22,356 bases of DNA, from positions 1 through 22,356 of the forward strand of contig CAMDFD010000032.1 of the NCBI GenBank assembly GCA_945897365.1. Direction: 5' to 3'. How positions within the stretch are numbered: position 1 is the first letter of the stretch; every line of letters begins with the position of its first letter. A program made the translations under genes and the position numbers. The DNA is from Bordetella parapertussis. Its GTDB lineage: Bacteria > Pseudomonadota > Gammaproteobacteria > Burkholderiales > Burkholderiaceae_B. Of the stretch, positions 16,235 through 22,356 are shown in pieces. The notes under the pieces were generated by a model. The model was not told the origin of the DNA, made no database searches, and was given only the letters and a program-made list of their open reading frames with translations.

Positions 16235-17416
16235 ATGCGTGAAGTATTTATAACCGGTGCAGCCCGAACCGCCGTGGGTGACTTTGGCGGCGGTCTCAAG
16301 GATGTGTCTCCCATCGATTTAGGCTCTACAGTGGTCAAAGCCGTCCTGCAGCGTTCTGGTGTGGATGGTAAAGACGTTGGCCATCTGGCGTTTGGTCACG
16401 TTGTTAACACAGAAGCGCGTGATATGTATTTATCGCGCGTGGTGGCACTGAATGCCGGACTTCCACAGACTTGCGCTGCCTTTAACGTCAATCGCTTGTG
16501 CGGTTCAGGTCTTCAGGCGATTGTATCGAGCGCACAGTCCATCTTACTTGGCGATACCGAGATGGCGATTGGCGGGGGTGCAGAGTCGATGAGCCGTGCC
16601 GGCTATTTGTCGCAGACGCAGCGCTTTGGCGCGCGCATGGGTGATACGACCATTATCGACATGATGGTGGGGGCGTTGACCGATCCGTTTGAGCGCACCC
16701 ATATGGGTATCACCGCTGAAAATGTCGCAAAGCAATTTGGTATTTCTCGTGCAGATCAGGATGCCTTGGCGATCGAGTCCCATCGTCGTGCGGTTCAGGC
16801 ACAAGACGAAGGTCGTTTTAACGATCAGATCGTCCCGGTCGTGATCAAAACACGCAAAGGCGAGGTTGAATTCAAGCTTGACGAGCATCCACGTCGTGAT
16901 GTTTCGCTTGAAGGCCTCTCAGCGTTGCGTGCGGTGTTTGTCAAAGAAAATGGTACGGTCACTGCAGGAAATGCTTCGGGCATCAATGATGGCGCTGCCG
17001 CTGTGCTGATGATGAGCGGCGAAGCTGTGAAATCAAGCGGTGCGAAGCCATTGGCACGTTTGGTGGCCTACGCGCATGCTGGCGTTGATCCAAAGATCAT
17101 GGGTATTGGTCCCGTGCCTGCCACGCAGGCCGTCATGAAGCGTGCTGGTTTGACGGTTGATCAAATGGATGTGATCGAAGCCAACGAGGCTTTTGCCGCA
17201 CAAGCTTGCGCTGTGGCCAAGGAGCTCAAGCTTGATGCAAAGCGCTTGAATCCAAATGGTAGCGGCATCTCGCTGGGTCACCCGATCGGTGCGACTGGTG
17301 CCATCGTGACCACTAAAGCAATTTATGAATTGCATCGCACCGGAGGTCGTTATGCCTTGGTGACGATGTGTATTGGTGGTGGTCAAGGGATTGCGGCGAT
17401 TTTTGAGCGCGTCTAA
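16235..17416 (+). CDS. bktB: Beta-ketothiolase / acetyl-CoA acetyltransferase (BktB-like)
   Basis: The 393-residue thiolase condenses or cleaves acyl-CoA units in beta-oxidation, ketone or polyhydroxyalkanoate metabolism. The catalytic Cys 89 lies in N-R-L-C-G-S-G-L-Q, His 349 in G-H-P-I-G-A-T-G and Cys 379 in C-I-G-G-G-Q-G. As I recall it, the sequence is close to Ralstonia BktB, including R-D-M-Y-L-x-R-V and M-G-A/I-G-P-V-P-A-T. I took the ATG at 16235, with AAGGAG six bases before it, rather than the GTG at 16196. No other PHA or fatty-acid gene is adjacent, so the pathway it serves is open. Confidence 0.93.
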   Translation: MREVFITGAARTAVGDFGGGLKDVSPIDLGSTVVKAVLQRSGVDGKDVGHLAFGHVVNTEARDMYLSRVVALNAGLPQTCAAFNVNRLCGSGLQAIVSSAQSILLGDTEMAIGGGAESMSRAGYLSQTQRFGARMGDTTIIDMMVGALTDPFERTHMGITAENVAKQFGISRADQDALAIESHRRAVQAQDEGRFNDQIVPVVIKTRKGEVEFKLDEHPRRDVSLEGLSALRAVFVKENGTVTAGNASGINDGAAAVLMMSGEAVKSSGAKPLARLVAYAHAGVDPKIMGIGPVPATQAVMKRAGLTVDQMDVIEANEAFAAQACAVAKELKLDAKRLNPNGSGISLGHPIGATGAIVTTKAIYELHRTGGRYALVTMCIGGGQGIAAIFERV

Positions 17417-17455
17417 AGAGCCGAGTCTCACACTAAGCATTCGCGAGTGATGAGT

Positions 17456-17487
17456 AAAAAGAGCAGCCATAGCGCTGCTCTTTTTTT
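17456..17487. terminator. Bidirectional terminator between the thiolase gene and radC
   Basis: GAGCAGC (17461-17467) and GCTGCTC (17474-17480) form a stem extended by a run of five A on the left and seven T on the right. It can therefore terminate in both directions. It serves the converging thiolase gene and radC. The radC stop codon lies inside the T-run. Confidence 0.88.
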
Positions 17488-18163
17488 ACATCTGACCCAG
17501 CTCCGCAATTGAAATGACTTGATGGCCGGCCACAATGAGGTGATCAAGCAGCACAATATCCACGACCGCCAGTGACTGTGTGAGCTGGTGCGTCAAGCGG
17601 ATGTCTGCGGCGCTGGGTTTGGCAACGCCGGAGGGATGATTGTGTGCGAGGATTACGGCAGCGGCATGATGCGCAAGCGCAGCTTTGACAAGCTCACGAG
17701 GATAAATCGTTGTTTCTGTCAATGTGCCTTGTGAAATTTCTTTGGCCTGAATCAGGCGATGTTGATTGTCTAAAAATAAGGCGAAGCAACGCTCGATGGA
17801 CGCATGCCCGAGCAGTGTTGCGCAATAGGCTTTGACTTGAAGTGGGTGCTTGAGCGAGCAATCGCGTTTTAATTCCTCTTCGATCGCGCGCTTTGCCAAG
17901 GTTTGAATGGCATTTAGTTGGCAGATTCGAGCATTTCCCAATCCCACAACGGCTCTAAGGTTTTCACTGTCGGCGCTTAGGAGTGAGCGCAACCCGCCAA
18001 AGCGGACAAGCAGCTGCTGTGCGAGCGCCAGTGCGTTGATGCCACGCGTGCCCGTACCCAAAATGAGTGCAAGAAGTTCGGCGTTAGTCAAGCTATTTGC
18101 TCCATGTTGAAGCAATCTTTCGCGGGGTCGTTGGTCGGGAGGAAGTTGTTCGCGCAAGGTCAT
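17486..18163 (-). CDS. radC: RadC family JAMM-domain protein
   Basis: This 225-residue protein has an N-terminal helix-hairpin-helix region (about 20-85) and a C-terminal MPN/JAMM domain with the metal-binding pattern H174-x-H176, S184, D187 in H-N-H-P-S-G...S-A-A-D. The older DNA-repair role is doubtful and the function is uncertain. The ATG at 18163 gives M-T-L-R-E-Q-L-P-P-D-Q-R-P-R-E-R-L, matching the family start. A TTG ten codons earlier is less likely. It is divergent from fkpB and ends in the shared terminator. Confidence 0.95.
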   Translation of the reverse strand: MTLREQLPPDQRPRERLLQHGANSLTNAELLALILGTGTRGINALALAQQLLVRFGGLRSLLSADSENLRAVVGLGNARICQLNAIQTLAKRAIEEELKRDCSLKHPLQVKAYCATLLGHASIERCFALFLDNQHRLIQAKEISQGTLTETTIYPRELVKAALAHHAAAVILAHNHPSGVAKPSAADIRLTHQLTQSLAVVDIVLLDHLIVAGHQVISIAELGQM

Positions 18164-18214
18164 CGGGAAGGCTCTAAAATAGGTGTTTAGCAAAGCCCTC
18201 TACGGTGACAGATT

Positions 18215-18691
18215 TTGACTGATCAGGCCCCCAATACTCTTCCCATTGTCCGTGCGGACTCCTACCTTACGCTCCACTATCGCATCGTGATTGAGGACGG
18301 ACCTGCAGCGGGTTCGACGTTTATGGACACGTTCGATGGTCGTCCCGCGACGCTGCAACTCGGAAGCGGCCAATGGTCGCCTGGTATGGAGACCCCCTTA
18401 CTTGGTCATCCCGAAGGCGATTGTTTTAGTTACACACTCGCGCCTGTCGAGGCCTATGGCGATCGCAATCCTGATTTGCTTCAGCGCGTCTCGCGGGCCA
18501 TGCTCGATCAGCATGCTGGAGAAGATGCCGACTTTAATCCGGGAGATATGGTGGAGTTCACTGCACCCAACGGTGGACGTTATTCAGGCATCTTAAAAGA
18601 GATCGCCGACGACTCTGCCTTGTTTGACTTTAACCACCCCTTGGCGGGTCTGACGCTGCGGGTTGATATCGATTTACTGGGAGTGCTGTGA
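18215..18691 (+). CDS. fkpB: FKBP-type peptidyl-prolyl isomerase (SlpA/FkpB)
   Basis: This 158-residue protein is a cytoplasmic SlyD-like FKBP that isomerises prolyl bonds and acts as a folding helper. The FKBP core (L-T-L-H-Y-R-I near 19-25, G-S-G-Q-W-S-P-G-M-E near 46-55) is interrupted by the insert-in-flap domain with E-A-Y-G-D-R-N-P near 80-87. The only suitable start is TTG, with GGTGA six bases upstream; the next ATG would cut the core. Its stop overlaps the ispH start (TGATG), giving the conserved fkpB-ispH pair with coupled translation. Confidence 0.95.
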   Translation: MTDQAPNTLPIVRADSYLTLHYRIVIEDGPAAGSTFMDTFDGRPATLQLGSGQWSPGMETPLLGHPEGDCFSYTLAPVEAYGDRNPDLLQRVSRAMLDQHAGEDADFNPGDMVEFTAPNGGRYSGILKEIADDSALFDFNHPLAGLTLRVDIDLLGVL

Positions 18692-19638
18692 TGTCAAACG
18701 CGGGCGCTGAAATCCTGCTGGCACAACCGCGAGGCTTCTGCGCGGGCGTGGATCGTGCCATCGATATCGTCGAGCGTGCGCTTGAGTTACATGGCGCACC
18801 TATTTATGTGCGTCACGAGATTGTGCACAACCGTTTTGTGGTCGAGGACTTGAAACGTAAAGGTGCGGTGTTCATTGAGGAGCTCGATGAGGCGCCTGAG
18901 GGTGGTATTGTTGTGTTTTCCGCGCATGGTGTCTCCAAAGCTGTGCGCGTCGAAGCAGGGCAGCGTGGATTACAAGTGTTTGACGCGACCTGTCCCTTGG
19001 TCACCAAGGTGCATGTCGAGGTCGAACGCATGCGTGCGGCCGGGTGTGAGATCGTCATGATTGGTCACAAGGGACATCCAGAGGTCGAGGGGACTCTGGG
19101 ACAGTCAAATCAAGGGATGTATTTGGTGGAGACGACCGCAGACGTCTGGGCGCTGCAGGTGGCTCATCCCGACAAACTGGCGTTTGTGACGCAGACCACG
19201 CTTTCGGTTGATGATGCTGCAGAGGTTGCGCAGGCGCTGCGAACGCGGTTTCCACATATTCAGGAACCTAAAAAGAGCGATATTTGCTATGCCACCCAAA
19301 ACCGTCAAGATGCGGTCAAAGTCCTCGCTCCTGCGTCGGATTTGGTATTAGTAGTGGGCAGTGCGAATAGCTCAAACTCCAACCGCCTGCGCGAAGTCGC
19401 TGAGCGCATGGGGATCACTTCTTATCTTATTGATGGACCTGAGTCGATCGATCCTGCTTGGCTTGAGGGACGACAACGTATCGGCATCACCGCCGGCGCT
19501 TCCGCCCCCGAGTTGCTGGTCCAGCAGGTCATTCATCGCTTAAAAGAACTTGGGGTGATTTCCGTGCGGACAATGGATGGATTGCACGAAAATGTTGCTT
19601 TTCCCTTACCCAAAGAATTGTCGCGTAAGGCAGGTTAG
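18691..19638 (+). CDS. ispH: 4-hydroxy-3-methylbut-2-enyl diphosphate reductase
   Basis: IspH performs the last step of the MEP isoprenoid pathway, making IPP and DMAPP with an iron-sulfur cluster. The three cluster cysteines are C17 (P-R-G-F-C-A-G-V), C101 (A-T-C-P-L-V) and C199 (D-I-C-Y-A-T-Q-N-R). The substrate-site residues H46, H79, H129 and E133 (H-P-E-V-E-G-T) are present, and T-Q-T-T-L-S lies at 167-172. The ATG at 18691 overlaps the fkpB stop by one base, with GGGAG before it. A GTG one codon earlier is possible. It ends three bases from the convergent TAXI gene. Confidence 0.98.
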   Translation: MSNAGAEILLAQPRGFCAGVDRAIDIVERALELHGAPIYVRHEIVHNRFVVEDLKRKGAVFIEELDEAPEGGIVVFSAHGVSKAVRVEAGQRGLQVFDATCPLVTKVHVEVERMRAAGCEIVMIGHKGHPEVEGTLGQSNQGMYLVETTADVWALQVAHPDKLAFVTQTTLSVDDAAEVAQALRTRFPHIQEPKKSDICYATQNRQDAVKVLAPASDLVLVVGSANSSNSNRLREVAERMGITSYLIDGPESIDPAWLEGRQRIGITAGASAPELLVQQVIHRLKELGVISVRTMDGLHENVAFPLPKELSRKAG

Positions 19639-19641
19639 GCT

Positions 19642-21006
19642 TCAGGCCTCGCTTTTCCTAAAAGAACGATCGATCAAATTACGCACAAAACTGATCGTCG
19701 AGCGCAGGGAATAATACTCACTCATCAGACTGCGGGGGACACTCAAGTTTTGTGCCTTTTTATCAAGCTGATCGATTTTTTGTAGATACGCCTCTAGTTG
19801 GGTCGGATCGAAATTGGTTTCGAGCTCTTGCTCAAAAAGCTTGAGCGCTCCATAGACCTCGTTAATGCGACTCAAGCGATATCCGGGCATGGATTGAATG
19901 ATGGGATACGCAAAGGCTACGAGAGGTAACAGCAAAATTAACATACGATCTAAAAACTCGGCGAGCCAGAAGGGCATGTAATTCAAGAGTTTAGGCGCGC
20001 CGTTTTTGTAAAAGCTTTTTGCGACCTCGCTTTCTTCGATGATCGACTCTTTGTAGCTGGGAAACTCACCATAGCGTGCGAAAAACGAGCGGCCACCGTT
20101 GATTTTTTCAGCAGCCTGTAAAAACAGCAACTGAATTGCAGGATGCATATTGGGGGTGATGATCAGATTGGTTGTGGGAGCAATCGTCTCGATAGTTTCA
20201 GAGGGTTCATTGCGTGCCAGATTCAGAGAGCCTTCTGGGATCGAGAGCACATGATAAATCGGCAGAAGGCGCGCAAAGGCTTCGGCTCGGGTAAAGTTAG
20301 CCAAGCGGGCCTGAGGATCGTTGATCATCGCTTGGACATTTTTCGAGTCGAGCCCATCCACGATGACAACGACATCGACAGTGCCGTTTTTGAATGCTTC
20401 GACCGCCTCTTCATTAGACAGGGTTTTGAAGTTGTCGCTGAGCTTGGTATGACTGAGGTTGAGCAAGCGAAGCGCGTGCTGATAAGTGCCGCTGCCGGGG
20501 GCGCCAATTGAGATTGGATGGTTTAGAAAGGCATAGTGATGCTTTAAATCATCGACTGGAAACATGGCTTTTCTGTAAAAAATCCACAATGGCTCGTAGT
20601 TGATACTACCCAGCGACAAGAGACCTTGGGCTTGCTCGCGCGTGGTCAGCAACCCTCCTTGAATGAACGCAGCCTGGAGTCTGTTTTCTTTATCTTTGAG
20701 AAGGTTGACATTTTCCTCGGCACCTTTTGTGGGCACAAACTCAAGGGTTACACCATTTTTCTTAAAAAATTCAGCATATTGTTTTGCCAGATTTTCGTAT
20801 GAGCCGCCAGGCGCACCCGTCGCCATGAGAACGTGTGACGGTGGGGCTGGCTTGGCGAGCCAGATCACCGCGCTCATAGCGACGATGAGTAATAAGATAA
20901 GGTGCCAGGCTTGGCGGGTGAATTGCCACCACGGTTTTAATTCTTCGCATATCGTTACATATGTGGCTACTACATAGTCGCGAACTTCATTTTTAAAGTT
21001 ATCCAT
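19642..21006 (-). CDS. Membrane-anchored TAXI-family TRAP solute-binding protein
   Basis: This 454-residue protein has a cytoplasmic start, a membrane helix at about 34-51, and a periplasmic binding-protein domain (about 55-345) of the TAXI type, with A-T-G-A-P-G-G-S-Y-E-N-L-A at 62-74 and I-G-A-P-G-S-G-T near 167-174. A second membrane helix (about 352-371) and a C-terminal coiled-coil-like helical region on the inside (about 380-450) follow. TAXI proteins normally are secreted and feed TRAP permeases; this one is anchored at both ends and no permease gene is adjacent. It follows the lipocalin gene by nine bases and is very likely cotranscribed. The ligand is unknown. Confidence 0.9.
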   Translation of the reverse strand: MDNFKNEVRDYVVATYVTICEELKPWWQFTRQAWHLILLLIVAMSAVIWLAKPAPPSHVLMATGAPGGSYENLAKQYAEFFKKNGVTLEFVPTKGAEENVNLLKDKENRLQAAFIQGGLLTTREQAQGLLSLGSINYEPLWIFYRKAMFPVDDLKHHYAFLNHPISIGAPGSGTYQHALRLLNLSHTKLSDNFKTLSNEEAVEAFKNGTVDVVVIVDGLDSKNVQAMINDPQARLANFTRAEAFARLLPIYHVLSIPEGSLNLARNEPSETIETIAPTTNLIITPNMHPAIQLLFLQAAEKINGGRSFFARYGEFPSYKESIIEESEVAKSFYKNGAPKLLNYMPFWLAEFLDRMLILLLPLVAFAYPIIQSMPGYRLSRINEVYGALKLFEQELETNFDPTQLEAYLQKIDQLDKKAQNLSVPRSLMSEYYSLRSTISFVRNLIDRSFRKSEA

Positions 21007-21015
21007 ACGAACGCT

Positions 21016-21624
21016 CTACCTTGCTGTTGAGTTGTCCGCTCTGGTGTGTTCGACCCAGATCAGCTTATCTGTCGCAAACCCCATTTTCTTGGCCTCGGCA
21101 ACAAGTTGGTCTTTGATCGCAGAAGCAAGTATTTTAGACCTGGCCAGGATCCAGAGATACTCCCGATCAGGTCCTGAGACGAGTGCCCACTGATAGCCAG
21201 CCTGATCCAGCGCGAGCACGTGGTAGCCACCATAAAAGGGCCCGAAAAAGGAGACCTTGAGAGAGCCTTGATTTTGGCTGCCCGTGAACAGGGCGCGTCC
21301 GGTTGCTGATTTCCACTCATCCTTTTTGGTGTTAAAGCCGCGGTTGATGACCTCGAGGCTGCCGTCGGATTGAAGAGAGTATGTTGCGCTGACATCGGTC
21401 AGTCCGCGTTCAAAGGAGTGATCTAGGCGGGCGATTTCGTACCATTTTCCCAGATAGCGGTTGACCTCAAAAGGCGTGACTGAGGTCAGCCCTGCGGGCG
21501 GGGCTGTGGAGCAACCAGACAGAGAACCAAAAATGATAAAGACGAAAAAGAATGAAAAGACATAAAAAAATAGTCTTTGAATAATGAGTACATGAGTATT
21601 TTTCATTACATTGATTTTTTTCAT
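21016..21624 (-). CDS. blc: Outer-membrane lipoprotein lipocalin (Blc-like)
   Basis: Bacterial lipocalins bind lipids or other hydrophobic molecules at the outer membrane and are often stress-induced. The lipoprotein signal ends in G-S-L-S-G-C, lipidated at Cys 38. The lipocalin signature G-K-W-Y-E-I-A-R-L is at 59-67, and the barrel continues through W-K-S-A-T-G-R-A and F-G-P-F-Y-G-G-Y-H-V-L to Y-L-W-I-L-A-R. The signal peptide is long and Phe-rich; a start at Met7 (21606) is a possible alternative, and neither has a clear ribosome-binding site. It heads a two-gene unit with the TAXI protein. Confidence 0.94.
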   Translation of the reverse strand: MKKINVMKNTHVLIIQRLFFYVFSFFFVFIIFGSLSGCSTAPPAGLTSVTPFEVNRYLGKWYEIARLDHSFERGLTDVSATYSLQSDGSLEVINRGFNTKKDEWKSATGRALFTGSQNQGSLKVSFFGPFYGGYHVLALDQAGYQWALVSGPDREYLWILARSKILASAIKDQLVAEAKKMGFATDKLIWVEHTRADNSTAR

Positions 21625-21720
21625 GAGTCGAGCTTACTTGAGCAATTAGAATGCTGCAATATCAGTACTCACCCAACTTAAACTAAATCATCATCAAATT
21701 TAGTCAAAAAATAGAAATTT
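21625..21720. other. AT-rich gap between divergent genes
   Basis: These 96 bases separate the lipocalin gene from the plus-strand glycosyltransferase gene and are visibly richer in A and T than the left neighbours. Both promoters should lie here, but I see no convincing -35/-10 pair on either strand. Confidence 0.4.
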
Positions 21721-22356
21721 ATGAATAATCTTAAAATTAGATTTGTTGTCGCAACACGCGTTAATCGGGTAAATTTTTTCACCCAAACTGCGACTGGAAA
21801 ATCTTTAAGCCTCTACAACTTTCCTTTCGTCGAGCTGGATTTATACGAATTAAATAAGGAAGGCTTGCCTGCGGTTTACAATCGTTCAATAGAGAAAGCG
21901 AAAACTGACCCCGCAATTTTAGTTTTCATCCACGACGACGTCCACTTATGTGATTTTTACTGGACCGATCAAATGCTCAACGGCTTGAATCAATTTGACA
22001 TTATTGGTGTTGCTGGAAATAAGCGAAGATTACCAAACCAACCCTCGTGGGCTTTTATTGATCATGCAGGCACTTGGGACGCGTCTGAAAACCTAAGTGG
22101 TGTTGTCGGACATGGAAATGGCTATCCGCCACAAGTCCTAGACGTATTCGGACCACCCGCTCAGCAAGTCAAGATCCTCGATGGTGTGATTTATGTGTGT
22201 CACAGTGAGCTTTTAAAGCAAAAGAAAATGATGTTTGACGAGAGGTTCGACTTCCATTTTTATGATCTCGATTTTTGTCGACAAGCCGAGGAAAAAGGAG
22301 TTCGGATGGGTACCTGGACGATTTCCCTCATTCATGAAAGCAAAGGAAACTTCAAA
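21721..22356 (+). CDS. StrF-like glycosyltransferase, 5' part (continues past window)
   Basis: The frame is open from the ATG at 21721 to the window end: 212 codons with no stop. The protein resembles the GT-A fold family related to the streptomycin-biosynthesis protein StrF. It has F-I-H-D-D-V at 69-74 (a DxD-like nucleotide-sugar site), I-I-G-V-A-G at 94-99, I-L-D-G-V at 152-156, and F-D-E-R-F-D-F-H-F-Y-D-L-D-F-C at 172-186. There is no signal peptide. It probably adds sugars in surface polysaccharide or protein glycosylation. Codons are more AT-rich than those of the housekeeping genes, which fits transferred surface-sugar DNA. The ribosome-binding site is weak. Confidence 0.82.
   Translation, partial: MNNLKIRFVVATRVNRVNFFTQTATGKSLSLYNFPFVELDLYELNKEGLPAVYNRSIEKAKTDPAILVFIHDDVHLCDFYWTDQMLNGLNQFDIIGVAGNKRRLPNQPSWAFIDHAGTWDASENLSGVVGHGNGYPPQVLDVFGPPAQQVKILDGVIYVCHSELLKQKKMMFDERFDFHFYDLDFCRQAEEKGVRMGTWTISLIHESKGNFK

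Noticed and set aside
18164..18193. TTG start of radC, ten codons upstream
   Set aside because: The ATG at 18163 matches the usual RadC start.

Overview
The window looks like chromosomal DNA from a betaproteobacterium of the order Burkholderiales. An Alcaligenaceae-like host (Bordetella, Orrella or Advenella relatives) is my best guess, but family level is inference. The grounds are the leuS-lptE-holA-proA gene run, the fkpB-ispH pair, a stand-alone RlmL-type methyltransferase, a BktB-like thiolase close to the Ralstonia type, and moderate-to-high GC. No tRNA, rRNA, CRISPR array, insertion sequence or phage gene was recognised. No stretch over 300 bases lacks a gene.

Left part (1-5450): the 3' end of a sensor histidine kinase gene overlaps its response regulator gene by one base. 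These converge on a minus-strand group: hslO (Hsp33), a gamma-class carbonic anhydrase, an acyl-CoA synthetase-like gene that has lost its C-terminal domain and its core motifs, an RDD membrane protein, and an unrecognised 58-residue protein. Three GGG-N4-CCC dyads precede the 58-residue gene. A start-codon-spanning inverted repeat and a fourth such dyad precede the RDD gene.

Centre (5458-13745): a long minus-strand run, probably one operon, reads leuS, lptE, holA, proA, hemJ-like, rlmL-like. It covers leucyl-tRNA charging, LPS export, replication clamp loading, proline synthesis, haem synthesis and 23S rRNA methylation. Upstream of it lies the rpmB-rpmG ribosomal protein operon (L28, L33), with its own promoter and a strong terminator.

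Right part (13814-22356): a Bcr/CflA drug-efflux transporter and a luciferase-like flavin oxidoreductase (minus) are divergent from a BktB-like beta-ketothiolase (plus). The thiolase converges on radC over a shared bidirectional terminator. radC is divergent from fkpB-ispH. ispH ends three bases from a minus-strand pair made of an outer-membrane lipocalin and a membrane-anchored TAXI-type binding protein with no permease next to it. The window ends inside an AT-rich StrF-like glycosyltransferase gene, which may be the edge of a surface-polysaccharide region.

Most of the window is ordinary housekeeping DNA. The parts most worth a second look are the dyad cluster with its small protein, the hairpin over the RDD start codon, the lipocalin/TAXI pair and the decaying acyl-CoA synthetase.
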